Part shown: piece after piece, positions 1-12,000 of the stretch
Layout of the letters: every line of letters begins with the position of its first letter
Position numbering within the stretch: position 1 is the first letter of the stretch
NCBI GenBank assembly: GCA_011009095.1
Contig: VTPC01090930.1
Span: forward strand, 118,511 to 182,510
From: Ignelater luminosus
Lineage: Eukaryota > Arthropoda > Insecta > Coleoptera > Elateridae
Direction: 5' to 3'
DNA length: 64,000 bases
Notes under the pieces: generated by a model
What the model was told of the DNA's origin: nothing
What the model saw: only the letters and a program-made list of their open reading frames with translations
Database searches by the model: none
Made by a program: the position numbers and the translations under genes

Positions 1-68
1 TACTATTAATCTATTTAATTGTGCTGTAAAACCTTTCGCTATAGAGTAAGACTGATGAGCTGAAAATT

Positions 69-1431
69 GTGTGCCAGAAGTTTTTTATGGTTATGTTAAG
101 TATTTCCCAAAGAAGAATTAGTACTATGGCAAAACGAATACAGTCCGGTCTGGGATTTAACGAGCATCCAGGTGATGACAGAAAAGCTGCCAAAAATTTT
201 GAAAAGCTTGAAAATGTGAAAAGATTCATTGATCAATTAAAAGCCCTAGAAAGTTATTCTAGTAGAAGGAAATCTAAAAGAATTTACTTATCCTCTAAGT
301 ATAGCTTACATCGCATTGGAAACTTTTCAACAAAACTGTTGTTACCAACCTAGAAGTTAAGTACAAATATTCTTTTCGTGTATTCAACAAATTCTACAAT
401 ATTGACTGACAAACTGAATTCAGTCTAGCCATTAATTCTTTTCAGAAAAATCCATAAGATCAAAGCTAAACGATTCTACGCATTAATGAAGGAAGAATCG
501 GACAATTTTTTGGCTTACTGTTTTGACTTGTAGCAGGTGCAAGCACTACCCAAAGTACCAATTCAGGAAGCATTCTACACGCAGCAAATGAGTATATCCT
601 TTTTGCGTGACAAATATTTCAACGAAAGAGCCAATATTCTATACATGGCTTAAGAGTCAAGCTGAAAAAATTGCTACGGTAGTTCGTTCTGCTCTGTTAC
701 CTTGACTGTCTAACAATAAGTTAAGATTTGCTTCCAATATACAAAAACTCAGATTGTTTTCTGATGGATGTAAAGGTCAAAATAAAAACAAATTTGGCTG
801 CAATAAAGTACTTCTGAACTACTCACATCTGTAAATTTAACTTTCTCTGTAAGGGGATACCAATTTTTGCCTGCGGATAGAGTTTTTGATCGCGTTGAGA
901 GATCCGTTATGAAGTATAGCGTAATTAAATGTCCATATAGAGACTGGCGTTTATATTGTGATGTGAGAGAAGTACAAAAACTAAACCATGATTAGGTCAT
1001 ACATGACATAAAGTAGGCATCATCTAACTTCAAAAAATTTACAGGTATCAGTGAAGCTAAAGGAATTCGTGTTACTTAAGAGATCGGACACATCCGAGAA
1101 TCGGATAGTTGTGCAACTGTAAATATTCTACAAAAGCAATGACTATACAAAAAAGTTTAAAACATTACTGAAAACAGGAGAAAATGTAAGCAATATAAGA
1201 CTTCATGAGATTCCTCTTTATCGCCAAATTAAAGATAAAAAAATTTGAGATTTTGTTGAAGTTAGTTAAAAGTATCTGGAGATAATTGAAATGATGATCC
1301 CAAACGACAAAGGTTAGACGAGATGTTCAAAGAGCAGCAAGGCTGTAATACGACCAAAAAAAAGAATGCTAAGAAGAAAGACTGCAACAGCGAAGAGTAA
1401 AGAGACAAACTGTAGTAGGGATTTTATGTAA
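69..1431 (+). pseudogene. Transposase-like protein of a repeated insect family, decayed
   Basis: The pieces of this protein lie in all three plus-strand frames. The first stretch (69-353) begins around VCQKFFMVMLSIS and has a basic part ending near YSSRRKSKRIYLSSKYS. A short Pro-rich piece follows near 540-600 (ALPKVPIQEAFYTQQ), then LRLFSDGCKGQNKNKFGC near 750-800, then RGYQFLPADRVFDRVERS near 850-905. These blocks, in this order, match a large family of repeated, uncharacterised insect proteins thought to be transposase-derived. The FSDGC.GQNKN block holds a conserved acidic residue that may be part of an RNase-H-like active site (inference). Stops and frameshifts separate every block, so no functional product is expected. 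The C-terminal boundary near 1431 is approximate. I do not assign a superfamily. The next pseudogene starts about 390 bp downstream on the same strand but belongs to a different family. Confidence 0.6.
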
Positions 1432-1819
1432 TAAACTAGTGCTTTTCATTCTTTAACATATCTTTTTATATTTAAACGGTACAGAATTTTGCAGTTTGAC
1501 AAACAAAATGATTTTGCCCAATTTTTCTTACTAAATAGACGTTTTTGTGATGTCCAATATGTCTAAAAACTGTGACCTAGGCTTACTCTACCAATATACC
1601 ATATTACTGCAAAAGTACGAAAAGAGGAAATGTTTAATTACAGGTAGCTTTTGCCTTGCTTGGAAATTTTTTACCGAGGGTTAGGCAACTTTATTTGCCC
1701 ATGTTTATACCTTAATAATCAGGGACGTTATTGCAACAAAAGAGCGTTGTCTATCATTATTGGTGTAAACAAGTAGCAATACACAATATCTAATTCTTCT
1801 AAACAGTGATACTGTTACA
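1432..1819. other. Spacer between two transposase pseudogenes
   Basis: AT-rich sequence with no ORF or motif I recognise. It may contain the terminal sequences of one or both neighbouring elements, but I could not pair any inverted repeats. Confidence 0.4.
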
Positions 1820-2816
1820 GTGCCAAACAAATTCCCAAAAGAAATGGAAGTGTTAGTAAGGTGTTTTTCCAAACAAGGTCTTTTTCAGCAGAAAGTGATA
1901 AAGAAGATGCAGAATAGTGGAAATCTTATTACGCGTATATCTATTTACAACATTTTAAATAATTGTGCTGATGAACAAAATATTTTGGCAACTGGTCGAC
2001 AAATTTCCAAAAAAATGTATTCACGTAAAGTTCGAACGGATGGCCTTATCAAGAAGATTAATCTTATGGCATCCACCAAGTCAAAATGAAATGGCTAGAA
2101 AATTGCACACATCTAACGTATCATTAGAGAATATTTGAAAAAAGCCGTTCGTCGTAAGACAAAAGTTCATGCATTGAAGGAATGTCACATCAAGAGCCGA
2201 AAAACTAATAACCGAAAATTGTACGAAAACTATTTGGCAGGTACAAAATCTGAATATGTTGTTACTAAGGACAAAGCATGGTTCTAATCTGGATAGTAGA
2301 ATTGTATGTGTGTCCAAAAAGTGAAAGATTCTGTCAGAGATTTTTACGTATCCGTGCAATATCAGGTCGAGGGGTTTTACCGTTGATTAAGGTACCGCCC
2401 AATGTAAAAATCAACTTGGACAATTATATTAATACCTGTTTAAAATCGTTACTGGAAAAAAAAATTCCAAAGTTGTATCCAAGGGAAACTAATAAAGTTT
2501 TCGTTTATCATGCCGTTACTTCATCACACACATCTTCAAAAGCATATGCAGAAAATCTGAAAAAAATTGTTTCCAATTCTAAAATACCTGTAAAGTCTTC
2601 CGATACAAGTCCACTTGATTTTACGGCTTTGGATATCTTAAACAGAGACGTTTTAGGCGACATGCCACATGAAGGTCTATGGAAAATCCTGAATGAAGAG
2701 TAGAACGCAATTACTATTATTGAAACCATAGACGAAGTGTATAAATCTTGGAAACGACGTTTGAGGGTTGTTTTGCAAAGTGATGGTAAACACGTTGAAT
2801 AGACAAAAAAAATCAT
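1820..2816 (+). pseudogene. Tc1/mariner-type transposase, decayed
   Basis: Remnant of a DDE/D transposase of the Tc1/mariner (IS630) superfamily, which in active copies cuts and pastes its own element. The N-terminal part (1820-2089) is a helix-turn-helix-like segment beginning FPKEMEVLVRCFSKQG. A linker in shifted frames (2090-2275) includes VRRKTKVHALKECHIKSRKT and KLYENYLAG. The catalytic C-terminal part (2340-2816) contains RGVLPLIKVPPNVKIN, KLYPRETNKVFVYHAVTSSH, IPVKSSDTSPLDF and a final WKRRLRVVLQSDGKHVE. The expected HD before the TSSHTS block reads HA, so the second catalytic Asp is lost. The last Asp (SPLD) remains, 34 residues further on, fitting mariner-like spacing, although a short internal deletion is possible because relatives have a longer loop there. 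Stop codons occur around 2090, 2287 and 2701. Terminal inverted repeats were not identified. Confidence 0.8.
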
Positions 2817-5800
2817 AGGCGTATAATGTAATTGTAGTGTGTAATTAACGAATGAGAAAACAAAGTTGCTTAACCCTCTGTAAAGTGGACAAAATTCGTT
2901 TTGAAATTGAACTTCTCACTTATTTTCAAAGTTCTGACCAAGGTTTACATTCATGAACAAAAAGAATGTTGCGTTGCGTTGCTTACTATAACAACTGTCT
3001 AATCTATGATAATAACCTTTCGAGTTTAACTACAAATAATTGAACGTTAATTTTTCGCCCCAGTAGAGTATCTCTTTCAATTAAATTTTGACGGACACTT
3101 TTAAAGTATACGCAGTAAACACATATAAAAAACAAGTAATAGATTGACGCTACTTGCAGTCACAAAAAAAATAAATGTGTTGCTATTCATAACTGCGCGC
3201 TCCTGATTTCAGCAAATTTATTGTCTAAAGGTATAGGCCTCCATTACTGTTTTCCATGGTTATTTGTTGTGTGCTTCATCACACTGGCCCAACTTTTAGT
3301 CTAACTCTACCTTCACTGAATCGTATACCTTTCCAATTTCATTGTAAGAAACTCTTTTAGTCTTGTTTGATACTTTCTCTTTAAAAAGATCTTTGCTACG
3401 CAATCATCATTCTGCTCGCTTATTGTGGTAACCGCAAAAAGGCAAGAAGGCTCATATTCACGTGAAGTTCAGAAGAATTACTTATCAGTAAAAATCCTTC
3501 GACAGATTCTTAAAATATTCAAAAATAGCACCTGCAAAAGCTTCTTCTGCAACGTTACCGTTTCTAGGTTCATTTTGGTCAAAGTATCTGGCTAGCACTA
3601 CTCTAAAACTAGATTAAAGACAATGAAAGAACCAGCATCCCGTCTAAGTAGTGTAGAACTACTAATTATGTTTTACTGGATTACTAATTAACTAACTTTA
3701 AAATAATTTTTTCTGATAAATATTAATTTCTTTTTTATAGAATTTTACTTTGGGGAAACGAATAAGTAATATAAATTTTGGCCCTGACAGATCTGTTAGG
3801 GCGTGGTTATTACTGATTAGTATATTCGGCCTCCAATGTTAGTGTCCAGCATCTTCATTCTGAAATTTTCCCTAAATGTTTTGATAATTCTTTTGCAATA
3901 TCCTAGTTGGAGGTCATTAATCCCAGTTATTGTTTATTTTGATTTAATTTAAAAGTTTGTATTGAACTCAAGTCTCTAAAAAAGGAGATAATTATTACAC
4001 TGCTATTCTGGTCTAGTTCAATGTTTTCAAATTCTTTTTATCTGGAGTTGATCTGGATACAGAAGCGACTTGCTATTTACTACATTCTTCTTCACGAGTA
4101 ATTGCTGATGCTATCTGATATTGTTTTCAATATTTTAGACTTTGGTTAAATTGAAAGTATATATTGATTTTAGCTTTCATCTATCTTGGCTGTATGTGTT
4201 TTGTGCCCCTGAAGCAATGTGATGCGAATTATTGAATTAAATTGCCATTGCCAAAGTTTCAAATAAGCGTTCTAGTTTATTTAAGCCTAAGATCCATTCT
4301 TAACTCATGCCCAGAAACTGCTGACTTAGGGTTAGCTGATAAGGTAAACATTCTTTCTTTAACATTTGTAGACTCAATCAGATTTATTAAAATACAGTCG
4401 TGAAATACGTTATAGAACTACAACATTGAACTTGTTTTTGTTTTATAGTTTTCTAGATCTTCCTGATGAGGTTGGCATACTTATACTTAAGGCAAATGTG
4501 AAAAATAATTTTAAAAAATAATTTAAAGTAATATGTAGTATTACTAGCGATGTATAATTGATATAAAAGAAGTCATCTTAGGTACGACACCCTGTATAAA
4601 AGAATATTTAAATCGTCTTTACTAATTTTTATTTATATTTTTTTACTTGTTTGGGGTGTAGTATTTTAATATTCTTATTCGTAAACACACTTTTTTAATA
4701 ATAATATTCTTTTCATTGCATTATTTTATAAAAGAGAGAACATTATCTCAGAATAAACATAATGGTAATATTAAACTCGAAGATGGTTTTAAAACCTTAT
4801 GATGCCCTTACCATGAACTAAATAATTGCTGCAATTAAACAGGAGTAAAATATCAAAAACGTCCTAAAGCAAATATACCATAACCATAAACATCGTCGTA
4901 TGTAAATCCTCGAAAGCGGTATAACCATCATAAAATTCCTGATGAAAGCTTTTTATTGTATTTGAACGTTTATTATTGTACCTCTCCGTCAACAAAATGA
5001 AGTAAAATGAGTTCCATTATCAAAAAAAAAGAGGAAAAAATATTATCAGTTATTAAGAACGAGCAAAACATTCGAAAGTTCTGAAAATAAAATAATGTGA
5101 CGTAGTATCATTCGTGTTTGGATTATCCCTCATTAGGATTTATTGTAAACAAAATTTGTATTTGCGATGCTGTTCCATCTAATTGTTCTTATAAAGAAAT
5201 CAAGTGTTTCTGTGAATCTAGTTCGTCAACCTCATTAGATGTATCACTTTTTGTTAGTTTAACAAACACTTCATAAGGAACTTGAGAAACTTTTACGAAA
5301 ATGGGCAGTTTATGTTTTTACAATTTCGAAATTTCGTTTCCTTCAACTACTTTATTGGGCGTTTTACATTGGTTTTAAAACCACTGCAATAAATATTATA
5401 AATGCAATACTGTAACGTTGTATTTGTTATTCGGACTAATCAGTTTAATCAATGTAAACTTCTCGATGTAGAAAATATCGTTTAGAATCCTAAAAACTCT
5501 AGAGTTTGATTAATTCAGTTTTCTTCTGATTTTTATTGATAATTTAGCATCGTCATATGCCAAATATGCAGATTGCAAATTTTATCATTCTTCCAGACCG
5601 TCCCATAAAAATTCATTTTCCTGAATTCTTCTGTACCATGTTCACAGTGTAGCTTCCTGCTATAATTTTGAGATCTATCTCATTCAGTTGCGGTAAACAG
5701 GTTTTTATTAGTAGTTGCTTTTTTAAGTCTTCCTAAAACTGTATTGATTGATTCGGGTAACCAGCTAGTTTTTGCAGACAAAAAGAAAATGGGAACGTGC

Positions 5801-5929
5801 AACTGAGAAGTTGATCTCGAAAATAATATGAAAAACTCATTGTAGAGCCTTTCTTTTAGTTAGCTTCTTCTAAAAGCTAAATGCAAGGTAAAGCCTTACA
5901 AATTTTCATTCGTACCTCTTTTAAAGAGG
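2817..5929. other. AT-rich intergenic DNA, no supported gene
   Basis: No continuous coding segment or RNA gene is recognisable. A minus-strand stretch near 3590-3480 reads without stops for about 35 residues (contains FDQNEPRNGNVAEEAF) but matches nothing I know. Position 4586-4598 carries a CACCCTGTATA-type motif often seen at the ends of insect DNA elements, without a detectable partner. Confidence 0.4.
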
Positions 5930-6969
5930 TTAATGAAGGATCAAAGCTGCATTTAAGAAATAGGTGTCATTTCCTAACAATGTTGATAGATGGACTATGA
6001 CAGGTTCGACATATGACTGACAAAGAAAAAAAACGGTCCTATCTAAAAACAATTTGACCAACTTAAAAAAAAGGTACATTACACACCAGAAAATAACCCA
6101 TGAGCTCTGAAAGAAACTATCAAGATGAAGAGATAAATACATAACTTGATGCAAATAAGTACTCTTGATCTGTGGACAGTTCAGAACGGAATTCCCTAAG
6201 AAATCTTGAGGCCTATCTTCTTTACGTAAAGACAATCAGTATAAACAAATGTAGTCAAAGACATTAACTTGAAAGAAAATAGCAAATGTCGTGTAAAGGG
6301 GCTGCCAGACAAACTATAAAGACAACAAAACAAAACTTGATGCTCAATAAATCAAAACGTTTCTTAGAAATGAGCAAACAAAACCTATCGTGTATGGACC
6401 GACACTATAAAGCTATGATATCCTTAAAAGGATAGTTAGAAAGAGAAGAAAATAGTAAAGGTGGAAGTAGAGAAAACCGACAATAGCGCTACTTCTCAAA
6501 ATTCATTACTACAGTGGACGCGACTACTTGGTTTTGGTCTTCGATTTTCTTGCGATGGTACCAGCTAGCAGCAAGAGTGATCTAAAACTTTTCTTCAATT
6601 TGGATGCTTTAAGAATTCATAAAGCTCGTCCATCTGGAATATCACGCTTAAGTCAGTACATTTCCTCCGAAAGGAACAAACGTTCATATCAAGCATTTTT
6701 CTGTAGACGTCCCACCTACAAAAAGAAGTTTTTTTAAAGTATTGAAAAAAGAAAGTCCTTGTAATTAAAAGCAGTTCATGAATATGTGGGTAAAAACCTT
6801 ACAACGGGCTTTTTTGTTAAATTTAACAATAAAAAAAAAAGTTAAGCAAAAACCAATTTCAAGTATGCTGAAGAGATATATGACATTTTTGGGCATATTT
6901 CCAAATTTGCCACGAATAATATTAAATTTTTCCAAAAATAGAGCAATTTTAATTAGAAATAGTAAGACG
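5930..6969. other. Unassigned block with short ORFs on both strands
   Basis: Short ORFs occur on both strands (5930-6235 minus, 6528-6737 plus, 6778-6981 plus), but none has a motif I recognise and their composition follows the local A/T bias. The block abuts the left end of the hairpin-ended element at 6970 and may be older transposon debris. Confidence 0.3.
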
Positions 6970-7149
6970 TCATTTCGGTAACGTCACATCATTTTGGTTA
7001 TACAGTTCTTTCTGCCCACAGATCAACAACAATGAGTTTGTTAATATTTAAAACAAAATACTTTTATTCTGGAAAGAAAACAATAACAAAAAATGAAAGA
7101 ATTATAACAGTTAGTAGTAAGATTCACAATAGTAAGTAGGTATATACTA

Positions 7150-7966
7150 GTTACTTTCTTCATCACTTCTTTTTTTTCTGGCAACTTTTGCAAACGAATT
7201 CAAGTTCAGATCTAGTTCTGCTGCTAATGGTCTTCCAAATAATGGCCGCTTTTTATTTCTCTAGACACGTTCAACCCTTTTGAAAGAGTCAGATGTTTTA
7301 GAATGTTTAGCTTTTAGCCTGTAGAATGTTTTTTGTACTTTTGTACTTTATTTTTTAGTTCTAAATTTCCAGCTTCTACTTTACGCAATCTTCAGTAAGC
7401 CATTGATCTGTAATGTTTCACTCTTTTTCTTGCAGAGCGCTTTTTAGATGAACTTGGTATTGGTACCATTGATCCGAGTATATCTGGTCCATAGTCTTCG
7501 TTATCCGATTGTGGTGGGGTACTTGCTTCTAAAAACTGCATAACTATTTTTTTATTTTTTAATTTCTTTCAGTAATTTGCACTTACTTTGACCCAAACTC
7601 TTCTTTTAGCTTGCTTTTCTTTATCTGAACATTGATCAATAGTGTTAATAATCCAGCTTCTTTCTTTCGTTTATATTTTTCCCTGTCCTTTCTACGTTTT
7701 TCGTCGAGTTCTTGTACCGACATTTTTTCTAGAAACTTTCTAACTGTGTCTCTGTTTTGTACCTTTTTGCGTTCAGCTGATGTACTGATATTATTGTTTT
7801 GGTTTTTATCTTTATCTGCGGGTGCTTGCTTCAATCTAATCCGAATTTGGCAACGATCTCTCGTAGGTGTATCGGCATATTGTGCGTTTCCTCCTTTTGC
7901 AGTATTCGATGTAAGATCATTTTTACAGTTTTCTTTAATAATTTTTTTAATTTTGGGAGTCTCCAT
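7150..7966 (-). pseudogene. Basic N-terminal region of a transposon-encoded protein
   Basis: The ORF starts with ATG at 7966, about 50 bp inside the hairpin end of the element, and reads 127 codons to 7583. It is highly charged: ERKKVQNRDTVRKFLEKMSV is followed by QELDEKRRKDREKYKRKKEA, which predicts a basic helical or coiled region, probably for DNA binding. After stops the same strand continues in another frame from about 7540 with TPPQSDNEDYGPDILGSM, then PSSSKKRSARKRVKHYRSMA and LELKNKVQKYKK. This layout (basic repeat, Pro/Ser-rich linker, second basic block) resembles the N-terminus of repeated insect and cnidarian transposon proteins. The expected C-terminal catalytic part is absent before the left end at 6970, so the copy is internally deleted. 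Function is inferred from position and composition only. Confidence 0.45.
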
Positions 7967-8015
7967 TATTCCCTGGCAAAATCGAAAAAATAAGAGTTAT
8001 ATCTAAGTGTTTTGA

Positions 8016-8083
8016 TCATTTCAGTAATGTTTTTATCATTTTGGTAGTGCTAACCGTTACCGGAATGACCATTACCGAAATGA
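8016..8083. repeat. Compound inverted repeat at the element's right end
   Basis: Two forward copies of a TCATTTCGGTAAYG-like 14-mer (8016-8029, 8036-8049) are followed by two reverse copies (8055-8068, 8070-8083). The inner pair is separated by only 5 bases, so the region can form a cruciform or hairpin of about 68 bp with a few mismatches. It lies directly upstream of the ATG at 7966 and may also hold that ORF's promoter (inference). Confidence 0.6.
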
Positions 8084-8986
8084 TAAATAGTACAACACGG
8101 CAGCAAATCCACCTTTTCATGCTAACTCATTAGACAAATATTTGAGGTTATGTCCGTTACTATCAAACCTATTGCATGCAACAACGTTTTAGACAATATC
8201 CAATAAAAGTACCCTTCCTTTTTTTAATGTGTTTCCAAAAATAGTTAAAAATGCTTTAAAATCAATCAAAACTTATCTTTGCTTTATCACTGCGTTGCCG
8301 CCGTAAAACACTCTGACCAAGTTTTATACAGACTGAAGCGCTATTTGAAAAGATATGGAGCGTATTTAAAAATTATTGAAATGACTTTGCATTTCGGGGA
8401 CAAGCACAAATAATTGCATGTACACTATGTATAATTGTAACTTTAAGGTTATTTTAGCTTTTGAAATTATGTTCCTACTAATGAGTTTATAAACTTCTTA
8501 GCCTAATTAGACTTAAAGATGAACCTTGGTTTATTATGGATTAGTGTTTCAAGGTGTCCGTGAGTTGTAAAATGTTGAGAAACACTTCTGTACCCGATGG
8601 AAGGACTTTTGGCATGCAGGTTAAAATACTCACCGTATGGTGTCTAGAAAGCGAGTTGCTGTGCGTTGCTTTACATTGTTTGGATAACATTCACACCTTC
8701 ATGTAGAACTCAGTCATAATAAGGTAACAAAAGTAGATGATGACAATTGTCAATTGCACATGAAAATTTTATAATTGGAAAAGTCTCTTGTCAGCTATCC
8801 AGATAAAACGAATTGGTTTCATCAATTTGTTGATTAGACTGTCATTGGAATTAGAGAAGCGGCTGGCTGCATTTTCTGTGCATTGCACCCATCGGACTGA
8901 AAGCTTCTGAAGACAAATGATGTCATGGCAAAAGTAATGAAAAGCAGATGTTGACAAGACTGATATTTAGATATATAAGAGTTCTT
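8084..8986. other. AT-rich DNA, no supported gene
   Basis: Nothing recognisable. Short ORFs here are in low-complexity or AT-biased sequence. Confidence 0.4.
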
Positions 8987-9003
8987 GAGAGAGAGAGAGA
9001 GAG

Positions 9004-9058
<55 letters not shown>
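8987..9058. repeat. (GA)n microsatellite
   Basis: A 72-bp GA repeat, interrupted once near 9005 by AATG. The minus-strand ORF across it is only a Ser-Leu low-complexity translation and is not a gene. Confidence 0.95.
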
Positions 9059-9061
<3 letters not shown>

Positions 9062-12000
9062 TAGTGCAATGTTTGCAGTTGCATTTAACATTATTGTTTC
9101 TAGGAAATGTCTAGACGTTAATCCAGATGTTCTTAAAAATCTTCTTGATAAAATTATATAGGTTTTCTTAGAACTTAAGGACGATTACGAATGTTGCTGG
9201 TTTCCAAGTTTTGAAAAAGTGTCTATAGCTAAAACGCAGCTGGAAATTTTCATAGACAAATCAGCGCGGCGGTAGTTGAATGCAGACGACAGATTTTGGA
9301 CGAAATTCAGTTTAATTGTTAATTATCTCATTGGGATAACTTAAAAAATCCAGAATATGGTATATAGATAGTACTTCAACACTGTAAATGAGCTTGTCCC
9401 ATAGTTGACAGGAATAGTGAATTAACATACTGAAAGGAACTTTTCTTATAGGAATGTATAATAAATTATTTTCAGGGTACATAAAGATAACTAAGGTATA
9501 AAATATCAATTAACCTGACAAAAAATGCCAAGTCATGTAAACCTTTTAGATTTCTAAAATCAACACTACTTTACTGCCCTTGTAACGCTATATTACAGGA
9601 AAACGATCATAATTTCAAAAAAAAACTCTAATTTCTTGTCTTACATTTCTATGCAGTTGTGTTGCTTGTTCACGTAATTAATTACATATAATTACATATA
9701 AAGTTATCTTTCCTTGTTTTAATATTCAGCAAATCTGTCATAATGACTCAAGTTGTCAGAACGTAAAGATACAGAAATAACAAACAAGGAAATAAATAAT
9801 ATATTATAATAAACGATACTTGCCAGGCATATTAAATACCGATAATTTACGTTCATGACTACAATACTCGATGTTTTACGCCCACTAAGGAGTAAAAGCT
9901 TGCAAAACATAACATATCGCTATCTTGGTTTCTTCACACCAAGAACACGAAACGTTCACAAAGAACAAATAAAAAATTTGCGAGAGATGTTCTATAAAAC
10001 AAAAGAGAAGAAAAAAATGAAAAACGAAAACTCTGCAGAGATACACTAGAAACATTGATTCATGAAATGAGCATATCGGTAAAGCATTAGTAAAAACGTT
10101 AAAAAAGATATCCCCTATAATGTAGTTGTAATAAATTATATACACCACCACCGTCTCCAAAAGGTAGAAATAGGAGTATTTATTAAGGTTTCAGGAGACG
10201 AAGACAGGTGTTCGTATCGTAAAGGACATTTGAAGGACAAAATGCAATATGTCGCACTTGGAAAACTTGTATCTCCAGTTGCGTTGTATATAGATTGGAA
10301 TGCTTCGCATAAATCTCGGGGATAAAAACTTTAAAGTGTCGTAAACACCTCGTAAATCAAAGGTGGCCGGCTATTGATCAATTCATGTGTAGGTCGATTG
10401 CCAATTGAACACACTTGGAGGTAAAATATCCGAGATAAACCCGATACACTGATCTCACCGGTTAAGTAACACACAACTATTAAAATTAGCACAATTGATT
10501 GTTTCTTAATAAATTTCTTATAAATATTTTAATCTTTTTGGATTCAAATACTTTTAATGCAGCTAGGGTGACTACTAATTTGGCATATTTTCTAAAATAA
10601 AAATTTATGATGACCTATTGCGAGCTTTACAAAATCTTGCATCATAAATTACACTATACATTTCATTATTATTAAGTTAAGACAATGTAAGGTTTGTTCA
10701 GGTCTAACTTGGGAAATTAGAAATTGAGAAAAGATATTTAAATCGTTCATTCACCATGTTGTATGGTAAAGACAGAGGCTGGCAAGATTATTTTTCCATG
10801 ATCTATCATAAACCAATAAACAAAGGAAAGCGAACAAGAAGAAGTTGCCAAAACTAGAACATATCAGATAGTTTATTAAAATTGAAATAAAACAAAAATG
10901 ATGCATTTTGTTGCCCGAAACTTTGGTGTAACAAAGGAAGTAGGTAGGCGAAGGCTGAGAATAAATGTAGCGATGCTGAAACTTCTACCAAGTGGTTCAA
11001 TGCAGCTTTTTTCGTATACACTCTCTTTATTGGCGATTTTAATATAACTGATCTGAAAAGGGACTGACTAGGAACCATTTTCGCTAAGGTTTATCTTGCG
11101 GTCCAAAAATACATGCTTCAATAATATTCTAAAACCTATACATTTCTAAAATCTAAAGCGCTCAAAAACACCCTTGAGGTGCGGGGTGCTGCAACATCCT
11201 TCACCTCGGTCTAGACTCTCCCTGCATCTAAACATTTACTAAATTTTGCAATTACATTTTCTAGATAATTCAAATAACGTGGCGTTCTAGCATCATGAAT
11301 TAGCAGTTGGCAAACCCACGACTAGCGTTATACCGAAGAAAACTCTCCAGGCTTGTTAAAGAAATCCTTCATTGCTAAGAACTCTGTGAAACCTGATGTT
11401 GCAAAAAGTTAGACTTAAATTAGATGAAACTGAGTCTACAGCCTTTGAACGTGAAGGGCTTCTACATATAGTATGCTGCAAATTCTTAGAATGCAATTAA
11501 ACAATTTTATGCTCTTGTTAAATTTTTCTTTTGATGAAGAGGAAAGGCAATGCTTTGCCAGTATGCCTGTTTAATTACTTCTACTCTTCTTGAAAACACA
11601 ATGCAGGTCAGAGGCATGAAATTGATCCGCGAAATAACAAACAAAAATTCAGACTTATCTGGAAAGGGAACATGTTAGCTAATATAAGAAACCTAAAGTC
11701 ACTCAGAATTAGCTTTTTTTGTAGTCATGCCAAAGAATATGCTTTAACTTTCAATCGGTTTTCTTACTTTTTTTATAAGAATAAGTGAATAAAATTAATC
11801 ATTTTCTTAATTTAAAACTTGATCACAGTAGCCCCAGAATGTGAACAATGCCATAAGAGGTTTTGTCTCGCGATTTCGACAGAGTTAAGATTGATCATTT
11901 TTATTTGATTTATTCATCATTGTACGGGATCAGTATGATTTTGGTGAAAATAGGCTCAATTTCAAAACTGATACTAATTAGCAATTCTTCTTTTCTATGT

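Larger units (their letters stand above)
6970..8083 (-). mobile_element. Short DNA element with repeated 14-bp terminal motif and hairpin end
   Basis: A 14-bp motif close to TCATTTCGGTAAYG occurs at both ends. On the left it appears twice in forward orientation (6970-6983, and a degenerate copy at 6989-7002). On the right it appears twice forward (8016-8029, 8036-8049) and then twice reverse-complemented (8055-8068, 8070-8083). The outermost copies (6970 and 8083) form an inverted pair, as expected for a cut-and-paste DNA transposon, and the right end can also fold on itself. A basic ORF runs inward from the right end on the minus strand. I could not identify a clear target-site duplication. 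The superfamily is unknown. Length and the short coding content suggest an internally deleted or non-autonomous copy. Confidence 0.5.

Noticed and set aside
8834-9091. 85-codon ORF with a Ser-Leu run
   Set aside because: Translation of a GA microsatellite.
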